The notes under the pieces are model-generated. The model made no database searches. It was not told the DNA's origin and saw only the letters and a program-made list of their open reading frames with translations. From Cupriavidus sp. AU9028 (GTDB lineage: Bacteria; Pseudomonadota; Gammaproteobacteria; Burkholderiales; Burkholderiaceae), in assembly GCF_019795295.1 (NCBI RefSeq), contig NZ_JAIMCG010000014.1, forward strand, positions 62,001-126,000: a stretch of 64,000 nucleotides of DNA, in the 5' to 3' direction. Within the stretch, counting starts at the first letter, position 1; each line of letters starts with the position of its first letter. Made by a program: the position numbers and the translations under genes. Below, piece after piece: positions 23,762 to 32,070 of this stretch.

Positions 23762-25654
23762 ATGTCTCTCTTCAATATCGGTCTTTCTGGTCTGAACACG
23801 GCGCAGAACGCGCTGACCACGGTCGGCCACAACATGAGCAACTCGGCTACGGCCGGCTACACCCGCCAGAACACCATCATCTCGTCGGCGGGCGGCCAGC
23901 ACACCAGCCAGGGCTTCTTCGGCCAGGGCTCGGTGACCACTACGGTGCGCCGTGTCTACGACGAGTTCCTGACGGGCCGGCTGCGCGAGGCCGAGACGTC
24001 CAGCGCGGAGCTGGAGGCCTACTACGACCAGATCAGCCAGATCGACAGCCTGCTGGCGGACCAGAAAGGCGGGCTCGCACCCCTGATGCAGAAGTTCTTC
24101 GCGGCTGTGCAGGGCGTGGCCGACAAGCCGGGCGACACCGCCGTGCGCCAGAACATGCTGAACGCGGCCGAGTCGCTGGCAGGACAGCTGCGCTCCTCCG
24201 CTACCTATTTCCAGCAGCAGCAGGAAGGCATCAACGCGGAACTGAAGAGCTCGGTGAGCCAGATCAACGCCTACTCCGCTGAAATCGCTTCGCTAAATGC
24301 GCAGATCCAGCGCGCCAGCGCCACTGCTGGCGGCCAGCCGCCCAACGACCTGATGGACCAGCGTGACCAGGTCGTCGCCGAACTGAACAAGATCGCCGGT
24401 GTGAAGGTGGTGCAGCAGAATGGCGGGTCGTACAACGTCTTTGTTGGCAATGGACAGCCCCTCGTGGTCGGCAGCAGCGCCTATGAACTGAAGGCCGTCA
24501 ATGCCTCGGCCGATCCGAGCCGGACCGTCATCGCGTACACGCTGCCCAACGGCACCGAGATCGAGATGGAAGACAAGCTCTTCAACGGGGGCACGGTGGG
24601 CGGCATTCTGAAGTTCCGCAGCGAGACGCTGGATGCCGCGCAAAGCTCGATCGGCCGCATCTCGCTGGCCATTGGCCAGAGCTTCAACGAGCAGCACCGC
24701 CTCGGCATGGACCTGAAGGGCGCCATTGGCGGCGACATGTTCGGCATTGGCAGCCCGGTGGTATTCGGCAACGACGACAACAGCGGCACCGGCACGGTGA
24801 CCGCCAGCATCAGCGACGCGCGTGCACTGACCACCAGCGACTACACGCTGCGCTACGACGGCACCAACTACAGCCTGGTGCGGATGTCGGACAACGAGGT
24901 GGTAGCCAGCGGCACCGGTCCCACTTTCGAGGCCGATGGCATCAGCGTGACTGCGGGCGCGGGCATGGCCGCTGGCGACTCCTTCCAGATCCAGCCGACG
25001 CGCAATGCCGCGGCCGGGATGCAGCTGCTGATTTCCGATCCTGCCAAGGTCGCGGCTGCGGCACCGATCCGTGTGGAGACCGGCGCCGGGAACCTGGGCA
25101 CCGGTACCGTCAAGGCCAGTGTCGAGCACGGGTTCTCGCTGCCGGCGTCGAGCATTACCGCCACCTACGATGGCACCAGCTACACCTTCATCGACGCCGC
25201 CGGCAATCCGGTGATGCCCGATGCCGGCCCGGTGGTCGGGACGGACGGCACCTCGTTCGAATTCAACGGCGTCACCGTGACCTTCGGCGGCACGCCGCGC
25301 GCGGGCGACAGCTTTACCATCGAGTCGAACGCCGGCGGCACCACCGACAACGGCAACGCCCTCGCCCTGGCGAAGCTGCAGACGGCAAAGACCATCAATG
25401 GCGTCTCCAGCTTCAACGATGCCTTTGCCCTGCTGGTCAACGACATCGGCAGCAAGACCAAGTCGATCGACATCGCCTCGACTTCGCAGAACAGCATCAC
25501 CACGCAGGCCCGTACGGCACAGCAGTCCGTGTCCGGCGTCAACATGGACGAAGAGACGGTCAATCTGCTGCGCTACCAGCAGATGTACCAGGCCAGCGCC
25601 CAGGTGATCTCCGTCGCCAATTCGCTGTTCGATTCCATCATCAACATCCGCTGA
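23762..25654 (+). CDS. flgK: Hook-filament junction protein FlgK (HAP1)
   Basis: 630 residues. FlgK is the first junction protein between hook and filament and a client of FlgN. The conserved N-terminus (LFNIGLSGLNTAQNALTTVG, then HNMSNSATAGYTRQN) and C-terminus (VNMDEETVNLLRYQQMYQAS, ending VISVANSLFDSIINI) form the D0/D1 coiled coils. The central domain (about 330-540) contains repeated beta-sandwich-like stretches with recurring VTASIS and FEADGISVTAG/FEFNGVTVTFGG motifs, probably surface exposed. Confidence 0.97.
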   Translation: MSLFNIGLSGLNTAQNALTTVGHNMSNSATAGYTRQNTIISSAGGQHTSQGFFGQGSVTTTVRRVYDEFLTGRLREAETSSAELEAYYDQISQIDSLLADQKGGLAPLMQKFFAAVQGVADKPGDTAVRQNMLNAAESLAGQLRSSATYFQQQQEGINAELKSSVSQINAYSAEIASLNAQIQRASATAGGQPPNDLMDQRDQVVAELNKIAGVKVVQQNGGSYNVFVGNGQPLVVGSSAYELKAVNASADPSRTVIAYTLPNGTEIEMEDKLFNGGTVGGILKFRSETLDAAQSSIGRISLAIGQSFNEQHRLGMDLKGAIGGDMFGIGSPVVFGNDDNSGTGTVTASISDARALTTSDYTLRYDGTNYSLVRMSDNEVVASGTGPTFEADGISVTAGAGMAAGDSFQIQPTRNAAAGMQLLISDPAKVAAAAPIRVETGAGNLGTGTVKASVEHGFSLPASSITATYDGTSYTFIDAAGNPVMPDAGPVVGTDGTSFEFNGVTVTFGGTPRAGDSFTIESNAGGTTDNGNALALAKLQTAKTINGVSSFNDAFALLVNDIGSKTKSIDIASTSQNSITTQARTAQQSVSGVNMDEETVNLLRYQQMYQASAQVISVANSLFDSIINIR

Positions 25655-25687
25655 CGGCCGGCTGGCTAGGGACATCAGGAAAACATC

Positions 25688-26917
25688 ATGCGTGTCGCAA
25701 CTTCGACGTTCTACCAGCTCGGCCTGGCCGCAATGAATGGCCAGCAATCCTCGCTGCTGCATACCCAGCAGCAGCTCGGCACCGGCCGCCGCGTGCTGAC
25801 GCCTTCTGACGACCCGGTCGCGGCCACTCGCGCGCTGAGTGTCTCCCAGGCTCGCGGTGTCAACGGCCAATATGCCGCGTCGCGAACCCAGGCCAACAAC
25901 AACCTGGCGCTGGAAGAAAAGACGCTGCAAAGCATCATCACCACCATCCAGAACATCCAGACCAAGCTGGTCAACGGCGGCAACGGCACCATGAGCCCCG
26001 AGGATCGGGCCGCGGTCGCCACCGAGCTGGAAAGCAACTACAAGCAGTTGCTGGGCCTGGCCAATGCCGACGATGGCAATGGCGAATACCTGTTCGCCGG
26101 TACCAAGTCGGGCACGCCCCCGTTCATCAGCTCGAATGGTGGCGTCGAGTACGTTGGCGACACCAATTCGCAGCTGCTGCAGGTCGACGTTGCACGGCAG
26201 ATGGCCATCGGCGACCACGGCCGCGACGTGTTCCTCAGCGTCACCGGCTCGGCCAACTACGTGTTGAAGGCCGGCGCCGCCAACGAGGGCAACGTCCGTT
26301 ATAGCGCGCTGTCGGTCACCAACCCGAGCGATCCGCTGTACGGCCACAACTTCGATGTCACCTTCGCCATCGACGGCGTGACCGGCGAGACCACCTACAG
26401 CGTGATGGACAACACCGTCGTGCCGCCTGCGGCCGTCGGCACGCCAACCCCCTACGTCAGCGGCGAATCGATCACGGTGGGCGGCATTTCCGTGACGCTG
26501 ACGGGAACGCCGGCCGACGGCGACACCATGCGTATCGCTCCGGCCCGCGAAATGGGGACCGACGTCTTCGCCAATATCCAGAGCGCCATCGATGCGCTGC
26601 GTTCGCCCGTGCTGAACGACGCCGACCAGGCCGCGCTGGACAACGCGCTGGCGACGGCAACGCGCCAGATGTCCAATTCGCTTGACAACGTGCTGACCGT
26701 ACGCGCCTCGGTTGGCGCGCGCATGAACGAGCTGGACGCGCTCGACACCATCGGCGAGAACCGCGACCTGAATTACGAAGGCACGCTGACCAACCTGCAG
26801 AGCCTGGACTACGCCGCGGCGATCACCGAGTATTACCAGCGCTCGACCGCGCTGCAGGCCGCGCAGCAGTCGTTCATCCAGATCCAGGGGATGAACCTGT
26901 TCAAGTTCCTGAGGTAA
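25688..26917 (+). CDS. flgL: Hook-filament junction protein FlgL (HAP3)
   Basis: 409 residues. FlgL is the second junction protein and a flagellin homologue. The N-terminal flagellin-like helix (QQQLGTGRRVLTPSDDPVAA), the middle GEYLFAGTKSGTPPF and the C-terminal ENRDLNYEGTLTNLQSLDYA with AITEYYQRSTALQAAQQSF are characteristic. AGGAAA precedes the ATG at 25688. It closes the flg gene set; the next 135 bases are an AT-richer region full of inverted repeats. Confidence 0.97.
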   Translation: MRVATSTFYQLGLAAMNGQQSSLLHTQQQLGTGRRVLTPSDDPVAATRALSVSQARGVNGQYAASRTQANNNLALEEKTLQSIITTIQNIQTKLVNGGNGTMSPEDRAAVATELESNYKQLLGLANADDGNGEYLFAGTKSGTPPFISSNGGVEYVGDTNSQLLQVDVARQMAIGDHGRDVFLSVTGSANYVLKAGAANEGNVRYSALSVTNPSDPLYGHNFDVTFAIDGVTGETTYSVMDNTVVPPAAVGTPTPYVSGESITVGGISVTLTGTPADGDTMRIAPAREMGTDVFANIQSAIDALRSPVLNDADQAALDNALATATRQMSNSLDNVLTVRASVGARMNELDALDTIGENRDLNYEGTLTNLQSLDYAAAITEYYQRSTALQAAQQSFIQIQGMNLFKFLR

Positions 26918-26938
26918 GCGCAGGGAATTTTCTTATCG

Positions 26939-26988
26939 GGGCAATTTCAGCGGGTACATCACTTGCCTTGCCTTGCATGAAATTGCCC
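26939..26988. repeat. 11-base perfect inverted repeat downstream of flgL
   Basis: GGGCAATTTCA (26939-26949) and TGAAATTGCCC (26978-26988) are perfect reverse complements separated by 28 bases. The stem may end flgL transcription or form part of the leader of the following small ORF. A second shorter repeat, ATTTCC / GGAAAT, sits just before that ORF. Confidence 0.6.
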
Positions 26989-27005
26989 GAACGGGGAACT
27001 TTCCT

Positions 27006-27031
27006 TGAAAAACGGGCCAGGGGGCGGATAA
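27006..27031 (+). promoter_or_regulatory. Possible sigma-28-like promoter before the small ORF and Nudix gene
   Basis: TGAAAAAC (27006-27013), 10-base spacer, GCGGATAA (27024-27031). The -10 matches the consensus at 7 of 8 positions, but the -35 is poor (4 of 8) and the spacer short. It would leave a leader of only about 15 bases. Confidence 0.25.
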
Positions 27032-27052
27032 TTTCCCGAAAAGGAAATCTCC

Positions 27053-27145
27053 ATGCTCTCTACCGTCGAAACCTCTGTGGATCTCGTCGAACGCCGCAGC
27101 GAATTGACGAGCAAGCGATTGACTGGCTCCGACGCCGGTTCGTGA
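27053..27145 (+). CDS. Possible 30-residue small ORF upstream of the Nudix gene
   Basis: ATG at 27053 to TGA at 27143-27145, 30 codons (MLSTVETSVDLVERRSELTS, then KRLTGSDAGS). It has a very good ribosome-binding site, AAGGAAAT at 27041-27048, five to seven bases ahead of the ATG. Its stop codon lies inside the GAGG site of the Nudix gene, which starts 11 bases later, so the two may be translationally coupled. No family is recognised. It could be a real small protein, a leader peptide or the residue of a decayed gene. Confidence 0.4.
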   Translation: MLSTVETSVDLVERRSELTSKRLTGSDAGS

Positions 27146-27155
27146 GGCTACCGGC

Positions 27156-27581
27156 ATGACGGCCACGCGGCGTTCCGGCGGTTTCCTTGTCATGCGCCCC
27201 TTCGATGATGGCTGGCGCTGCCTCATCCTGCGGGCTTACAGGAATTGGGACTTGCCCAAGGGCATGCCCGAGCAGGACGAAAACCTGTTGCAGACGGCGT
27301 TGCGGGAGACTACCGAGGAGACCGGGTTGATGGACCTGGAACTGCCTTGGGGCGAGGAGTTCCGCGAAACCGAGCCGTATGGCAAGGGGAAGGTGGTTCG
27401 CGTCTATCTCGCCTTGTCACGCATTGGCGAGGTCGTGCTGCCCGTCAATGCACAGCTGGGAAGACCGGAGCATCACGAGTTTCGGTGGGTGGCGCTCTCG
27501 CAGGCGCGCCAGCTGTTGCTGCAGCGGTTCTGGCCGATGCTCGACTGGGCAGAGGGTGTGGCTGGCGAGGGCGAGATCTAG
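27156..27581 (+). CDS. Nudix hydrolase
   Basis: 141 residues, a single Nudix domain. Nudix enzymes hydrolyse nucleoside diphosphates linked to another moiety, using divalent metal. The Nudix box GX5EX7REUXEEXGU is complete at residues 36-58: G36, E42, R50-E51 and E54-E55, ending TGL. The substrate cannot be told from the sequence; it could be an oxidised nucleotide, a dinucleoside polyphosphate or capped RNA. A GAGG site at 27144-27147 precedes the ATG by eight bases. It is possibly co-transcribed with the upstream small ORF. Confidence 0.85.
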   Translation: MTATRRSGGFLVMRPFDDGWRCLILRAYRNWDLPKGMPEQDENLLQTALRETTEETGLMDLELPWGEEFRETEPYGKGKVVRVYLALSRIGEVVLPVNAQLGRPEHHEFRWVALSQARQLLLQRFWPMLDWAEGVAGEGEI

Positions 27582-27625
27582 ATCGGGGTGGGCAGCGGCA
27601 GGCGGCCTCCTGCTGCGCGCACCGG

Positions 27626-27838
27626 TCAGTGTGTGACCGGCCGAGCCTGCAACAGCTCTCGCCCACCCAGGGTCGTCTCCGTCAGCAGCGCGCAGGCGCG
27701 CAGCGTGCCGGCCAGCACGCCGAGCGACAAGGAGGTGTGGGCGTGGGCCGTAAAGCCCGTCATGAAAGCAAACGCCGCCATTTCCCACTTGCGTGCGCCT
27801 GTCCGGTTCGTTGTCATCGCGTTGGTTCTGGTCAGCAT
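27626..27838 (-). CDS. Hypothetical small protein, doubtful
   Basis: An ORF of about 70 residues from an ATG at 27838 (a later ATG at 27817 is equally possible). It contains a mildly hydrophobic centre (MAAFAFMTGFTAHAHTSLSL, then GVLAGTLRACALL) that could be one membrane segment or an amphipathic helix. No family is recognised and no clear ribosome-binding site is present. It lies downstream of the isochorismatase-like gene on the same strand and converges with the Nudix gene. The region 27582-27895 otherwise shows nothing. Confidence 0.3.
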   Translation of the reverse strand: MLTRTNAMTTNRTGARKWEMAAFAFMTGFTAHAHTSLSLGVLAGTLRACALLTETTLGGRELLQARPVTH

Positions 27839-27895
27839 GGCGATCGAATCGCGGGGATGCCGATCGCTCTTCCGGGCGATCGGCATCGGCGCCAA

Positions 27896-28594
27896 TCAGC
27901 GTTCCACCACCGGTGCGTGGACCGGGGCGATCGACGGATGCGCGGTCTGCGTGCGCTGCGCGGCCTTGTGCACCATCGTGTAGGCGTAGTCGATGCCAAT
28001 GCCATAGGCGCCCGAGTGCTCCTTTGCCAGACCAGTGACCGCGTCATAGGTCTCGCGGTTCTTCCAGTCGCGCTGCCATTCCAGCATCACCTGCTGCCAG
28101 GTCACCGGCACGACGCCGGCCTGGATCATGCGCTGCATCGCATAGTCGTGCGCTTCCCGGGTGGTGCCGCCGGACGCGTCCGCCACCATGTAGATCTCGT
28201 AGTCGCCTTCCAGCATCGCGCTCAGCGCGAAGGTCGTGTTGCAGACCTCGGTCCACAGACCGGCGACGACGATCTTCTTGCGGCCGTTGGCGGCCAGTGC
28301 GTCGCGCACCTTCTGGTCGTCCCACGAATTCATCGAGGTGCGCTCCAGCGTTTCCTTGCCGGGGAAGACGTCGAGCAGTTCGGGATAGGTGTAGCCGGAG
28401 AACGAGTCGCTTTCCACGGTGGTGATGGTGGTCGGCACGTCGAAGACCCTGGCTGCCTTGGCCAGCGCCACCACGTTGTTCTTCATGGTCTGGCGGTCCA
28501 TCGACTGGACGCCGAAGGCCATCTGGGGTTGATGGTCGATGATGATCAGCTGGCTGTTGCGCGGGGTCAGGACTTCGAGTTTGGCGTTCGACAT
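27896..28594 (-). CDS. Isochorismatase-like hydrolase (YcaC type)
   Basis: 232 residues. The cysteine-hydrolase fold is clear and resembles E. coli YcaC, a putative amidase-type hydrolase whose substrate is unknown. The probable triad is Asp20 (IIIDHQPQ), Arg85 and Cys118 (GLWTEVCNT), the last preceded by the VAG(L/V)(W/V)TEVC motif of the family. It also shares NNVVALAKAARVF and SAMLEGDYEIYMVADASGGT with that group. The start is the ATG at 28594 with GGAGAAA just upstream; the frame extends to 28678 but without such a site. It stands alone, reading away from the CoA-transferase operon. Confidence 0.85.
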   Translation of the reverse strand: MSNAKLEVLTPRNSQLIIIDHQPQMAFGVQSMDRQTMKNNVVALAKAARVFDVPTTITTVESDSFSGYTYPELLDVFPGKETLERTSMNSWDDQKVRDALAANGRKKIVVAGLWTEVCNTTFALSAMLEGDYEIYMVADASGGTTREAHDYAMQRMIQAGVVPVTWQQVMLEWQRDWKNRETYDAVTGLAKEHSGAYGIGIDYAYTMVHKAAQRTQTAHPSIAPVHAPVVER

Positions 28595-28734
28595 GGTGTT
28601 TCTCCGGTTTGTTGATTCAATTGATTTGAGGTTCTTCGGCCGCGCTGCACCGTTTCGTTTGTGGTGCAGCGCTGCCATGGACAGAACTATAGCGACCTGT
28701 GGCGAGCGAAAGTGACGCTATCGCTGTCATAGTC

Positions 28735-28751
28735 ATTCAAAATAATTGAAT
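28735..28751. promoter_or_regulatory. AT-rich palindrome upstream of the isochorismatase-like gene
   Basis: ATTCAA (28735-28740) and TTGAAT (28746-28751) flank a 5-base AT spacer, in an otherwise GC-rich region about 140 bases before the gene start. A TATAGT-like -10 for the same gene lies near 28688-28693. It is a plausible operator, but no regulator gene adjoins it. Confidence 0.35.
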
Positions 28752-28765
28752 CGATGGAGAGCACG

Positions 28766-28798
28766 CCGGTGTCGGGTCCTGTGCTGGACCCACGCCGG
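28766..28798 (-). terminator. Imperfect hairpin after the CoA-transferase gene
   Basis: CCGG...GGGTCC (28766-28779) pairs with GGACCC...CCGG (28786-28798) around a short loop, directly after the minus-strand CoA-transferase stop. The stem has a bulge and no T-run, so termination is only suggested. Confidence 0.35.
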
Positions 28799-28799
28799 A

Positions 28800-30062
28800 T
28801 CAGATCACTCCCTGTGCGCGCAATGCCGCCACGTCCTGAGCCTTGTACCCGAGGACGCGCGCAAGCACCTCCTCGGTATGGCTGCCGAGTACCGGTGGCG
28901 GCAGCCGGTACTGAACCGGCGTCCCCTGCAATCGCAGGGGGCTGGCGATGGTGCCCACCGAGCCGCCGCCGGGCAGCGGCATGTCGACCCGGAGTTGCCG
29001 GTGCTTGACCTGCGGTTCCTCGAAGACCTGGGCATAGTTGTTGATGCGCCCGCAGGGCACGCCGTACTGCTCCAGCCGGCGGATCCACTCTGCGGCGGGG
29101 CGCTGCAGCATCGTCCCGGCGAGCATGGGAACAAGTTGATCGCGGCCGGTGATGCGATCCTTGACCTTGCGCCAGCGCTCGTCGGCGGCGAGATCGGGGC
29201 GATCGATCGCCTCGCAATAGCGCAGCCACTGGGTGTCGTTGCCCACCGCCACGACGATCTCGCCATCGGCGACCGCAAAGACCTGGTACGGCACCAGACT
29301 GGCATGTGCGTTCCCATAGCGGTGGGGGATCTTGCCGCTGGCGAAGAAGCCGGTGACCTGATTGCCGCCGAGCGCGACAAGGCAGTCCAGCAGTGCCATG
29401 TCGATGTACTGACCGGCGCCCGACACCTGCCGATGATTGAGCGCGGCGAGAATGGCGACGGTGGCATACATGCCGGTGATGACGTCGGCAATGGCGATGC
29501 CGCTCTTCTGCGGGCCACCGCCCGGCAGGTCGTCGCGCTCGCCGGTGATGCTCATCAAGCCCCCGATCGCCTGGAAGACGAAGTCGTACCCGGGCTTGTG
29601 CGCGTCGGGGCCGTCCTGGCCGTAGCCGGTGATGGAGCAATAGACCAGCCCCGGATTCACCGCGCGCAGGCTTTCGTAGTCGAGCCCATACCGCTTGAGG
29701 TCTCCCACCTTGTAATTCTCGATGACGACGTCGCTGACGGCGGCGAGCTCGCGCACCAGCTGCTGCCCCCTGGCACAGGCGATGTCGACGGTGATCGATT
29801 TCTTGCCCCGATTGGCGGCGGCATAGTAGGTGGAGTCGGGGCCGGGAGCCTGGGCGGATGGATCTATCCAGGGCGGACCCCAACCGCGCGTGTCATCGCC
29901 CACGCGCGGCCGTTCCACCTTGATGACCTCGGCGCCCAGGTCGGCCAGATTCTGCGTGCACCACGGTCCCGCCAGCACGCGGGAGAGGTCGAGCACGCGC
30001 AGGTGGGAAAGCGCCCCGCCTTCGCCGCCCGACGGGGCGGCGGCAAGTTGGTCGTTCGCCAT
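28800..30062 (-). CDS. Class III (CaiB/BaiF) CoA-transferase
   Basis: 420 residues. Class III enzymes move CoA between acyl-CoAs and free carboxylic acids through an aspartyl-CoA intermediate. The N-terminal hallmark LRVLDLSRVLAGPWCTQNLA and DLGAEVIKVERP is present, as is GYGQDGP; the catalytic Asp is D193 in IADVITGMYA. The sequence pattern resembles the succinyl-CoA-dependent branch (benzylsuccinate/mesaconate type), but the acid is not predictable. It follows the Bug receptor gene after three bases and is the last gene of the operon that starts with the two MaoC genes, so it probably activates the acid delivered by that receptor system. Confidence 0.9.
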   Translation of the reverse strand: MANDQLAAAPSGGEGGALSHLRVLDLSRVLAGPWCTQNLADLGAEVIKVERPRVGDDTRGWGPPWIDPSAQAPGPDSTYYAAANRGKKSITVDIACARGQQLVRELAAVSDVVIENYKVGDLKRYGLDYESLRAVNPGLVYCSITGYGQDGPDAHKPGYDFVFQAIGGLMSITGERDDLPGGGPQKSGIAIADVITGMYATVAILAALNHRQVSGAGQYIDMALLDCLVALGGNQVTGFFASGKIPHRYGNAHASLVPYQVFAVADGEIVVAVGNDTQWLRYCEAIDRPDLAADERWRKVKDRITGRDQLVPMLAGTMLQRPAAEWIRRLEQYGVPCGRINNYAQVFEEPQVKHRQLRVDMPLPGGGSVGTIASPLRLQGTPVQYRLPPPVLGSHTEEVLARVLGYKAQDVAALRAQGVI

Positions 30063-30065
30063 GGT

Positions 30066-31040
30066 TCAGTTGATGGTGACCTGCGCGGCCCGAATGACCT
30101 TCGCCCATTTGTCCAGCTCGCTGTCGACGAAGCGGGCGAACTCGGGTTGGGTCTTGCTGCCCGGCTCGGCTCCCTGCAGGGCGAACTGTTCCTTGATGGT
30201 CGGGGAACGCAGCGCGGCCAGTACATCGGTCGAAATCCGGGCGGTCAAGGCCGGTGCCATGTTGCCCGGCGCGTACAGGCCAAACCAGGAGGTCGCCTCG
30301 AAACCCTTGACGCCCGCTTCGTCCATGGTGGGCACGTTGGGCAGGGCGGGCGAGCGCACCGATGACGTCACCGCCAGGGCGCGCAACTTGCCGGCCTTGA
30401 TATGTTGCAGCACACCGGGCACGGAGTCGAACATGACGGGGATCTGCCCGCCCAGCAGGTCATTGAGCGCGGGCGCGGCGCCTTTGTAGGGAACGTGCAG
30501 CATGTCGACGCCGGCCATGGACTTGAACAGTTCGCCGGACAGATGGTTGGCGCCGCCCGTCCCCGACGAACCGAAGCTGACCTTGCCCGGGTTGGATCTG
30601 GCATGGTCGATCAACTGCGCGACGTTGGTGGCGGGAAAGGCAGGGTTGACGACCAGTACATTGGGCACCGAGGCCACCTCGGCGATGGGCGTGAAGTCCT
30701 TGCGGGTGTCGTAGCGCAGGGTCTTGTACAGCGCGGGATTGATGACATGGTGCGTCGCGGTCAGCATCAGGGTATAGCCGTCCGCGGGACTGCGGGCGAG
30801 CTGCTCGGAGAAGACGGTGCCGCTCGCCCCGGGCCTGTTCTCGACGACGACCGGTTGTCCCCAGGTCTTCGACAGCTCGGTGGCGAGCAGCCGGGCCAGG
30901 ATGTCCGTGGTGCCGCCGGCCGGGAATGGCACCACCATCCGCACCGGATGATCCGGATACGATTGGGCAGCGGCCGTGGGGGAAGCCAGTGCCGCGAGGA
31001 TTCCGAGCGCGACGCCTGCCGCGCGCAACCATGCAGTCAT
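30066..31040 (-). CDS. Bug-family (TctC-like) periplasmic solute receptor
   Basis: 324 residues with a signal peptide ending AAAQS near residue 26. Family landmarks are YPDHPVRMVVPFPAGGTTDI, VVVENRPGASGTV, the CoA-unrelated ligand loop LMLTATHHVINPALYKTL, and HVPYKGAAPALNDLLGGQIP. Bug receptors bind small carboxylates; some serve tripartite tricarboxylate transporters, but no TctA/TctB genes are nearby, so it may act as an orphan or as a sensor. It sits between a MaoC gene and the CoA-transferase, which points to an organic acid as ligand. Confidence 0.92.
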   Translation of the reverse strand: MTAWLRAAGVALGILAALASPTAAAQSYPDHPVRMVVPFPAGGTTDILARLLATELSKTWGQPVVVENRPGASGTVFSEQLARSPADGYTLMLTATHHVINPALYKTLRYDTRKDFTPIAEVASVPNVLVVNPAFPATNVAQLIDHARSNPGKVSFGSSGTGGANHLSGELFKSMAGVDMLHVPYKGAAPALNDLLGGQIPVMFDSVPGVLQHIKAGKLRALAVTSSVRSPALPNVPTMDEAGVKGFEATSWFGLYAPGNMAPALTARISTDVLAALRSPTIKEQFALQGAEPGSKTQPEFARFVDSELDKWAKVIRAAQVTIN

Positions 31041-31104
31041 GTTGTGTCTCCTGTCGGTGTTCTGCGAATCTGCCGTTCGTTTGCTGCGAAGACTGAAGAC
31101 TGCG

Positions 31105-31557
31105 TTATCTCAGCCCCGCAATGAAATCCGGAAACTCGGCCATTGCTTCGCCGACCGCGACCGTCTCGTCGCGCTGGTTGCGCACTTCGACGTCGAGGGT
31201 GATCCAGCGGCTCTTCTCGGTGACCCGCAGCGCGGTGATGACGGCGCGCGGATAGATGGTGTCGCCGGGTTTGACGGGGGCCTTCCAGCGGGTTTCCAGT
31301 CGCCGCTGTACGCCGCCGATGGGATAGAGCCAGTCGGTCATCATCTTCGTGATGACGCCGAAGTTGTTCATGCCGTGCATGATGATCCCGCCGAAGGACG
31401 TCTTGCCGAAGCTGCCCTGCATGTACTCGTCATCGAGGTGCAACGGGTTGAAATCCAGCGAGGCTTCGCAGAACGCGCGGATGCTCTCGCGGGTGGGGGA
31501 GAACGGTGTGCCGTCGATGGCCTGGCCGACCGACAGGGTGTCGAATGCTTGCGTCAT
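31105..31557 (-). CDS. MaoC-like enoyl-CoA hydratase subunit, catalytic residues intact
   Basis: 150 residues, a single hot-dog domain. MaoC-type enzymes hydrate trans-2-enoyl-CoAs to (R)-3-hydroxyacyl-CoAs. The hydratase-2 motif is complete: D35-F-N-P-L-H40, followed by the FGGIIMHGMNNFG helix. The start is the ATG at 31557, seven bases after a GAGGAG site (31565-31570) that overlaps the end of the upstream MaoC gene; the five-residue upstream extension is ignored. It is paired with a second hot-dog protein with altered catalytic residues, suggesting a heteromeric enzyme like ChsH1-ChsH2 of cholesterol degradation. Confidence 0.88.
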   Translation of the reverse strand: MTQAFDTLSVGQAIDGTPFSPTRESIRAFCEASLDFNPLHLDDEYMQGSFGKTSFGGIIMHGMNNFGVITKMMTDWLYPIGGVQRRLETRWKAPVKPGDTIYPRAVITALRVTEKSRWITLDVEVRNQRDETVAVGEAMAEFPDFIAGLR

Positions 31558-31568
31558 GGCGGGTCTCC

Positions 31569-32042
31569 TCACATCGGCCGGATCGTCCAGCCGCGGCCGG
31601 AGCAGATCACTTCATTGTTCTGGTTGTAGAAAACGTTGTCGTGCACGACGAACAGGCGGTCCTTGCGGATGAACTTGTCCAGTGCGCGTGCATCGAGCCG
31701 GATCACGTCGCCGGGGCGTGCGGGAATGTTGTAGCTCCACGACTGTCCGGCGTTGACGGTGCCGGGGCTGCGCATCCAGTCATCCGTCGGCGTGCAGGCG
31801 AACATCAGCAGGATATGAATGGCGGGCGGCGCGATCAGGCCCTTGTAGGGCGACTGGCGGGCGTAGTCCTCGTCGAAGTAGAGCGGGTGCTCATCGCCGA
31901 GGACCCGGCACAGCTTGTGGATGTCTTCCAGCGTCAGCGTATAGGAGATTGTCTTGCGGGCCTCGCCGGGGACGATGTCGTCCCAGATCTTGCGCGATGC
32001 CGCGTCCTTCCAGAAGTCCGTTTCGAATGTGCTTTGGGCCAT
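31569..32042 (-). CDS. MaoC-like hot-dog protein, probably the non-catalytic hydratase partner
   Basis: 157 residues, similar to the N-terminal MaoC dehydratase domain (FAS1-type). The region aligned with the catalytic D-x-N-P-x-H motif reads D50-E-H-P-L-Y55: the Asp is kept but the general-base His is a Tyr. The rest of the fold is recognisable (GLIAPPAIHILLMFA, then the GRGWTIRP end). In heteromeric hydratases one subunit often binds substrate while the other catalyses, which would fit this gene and its neighbour at 31105. It is the first gene of the operon controlled from the palindrome-containing region facing the IclR gene at 32180. Confidence 0.82.
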   Translation of the reverse strand: MAQSTFETDFWKDAASRKIWDDIVPGEARKTISYTLTLEDIHKLCRVLGDEHPLYFDEDYARQSPYKGLIAPPAIHILLMFACTPTDDWMRSPGTVNAGQSWSYNIPARPGDVIRLDARALDKFIRKDRLFVVHDNVFYNQNNEVICSGRGWTIRPM

Positions 32043-32070
32043 GGTGGTGTCGATTGCTGTTGCAAGGACT

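Noticed and set aside
26968-27159. Plus-strand frame ending in a FecR-like N-terminal phrase (RIDEQAIDWLRRRF)
   Set aside because: Only about 20 residues resemble the FecR start, no sigma or receptor gene adjoins, and the frame overlaps the better-supported small ORF; too little to call a pseudogene.
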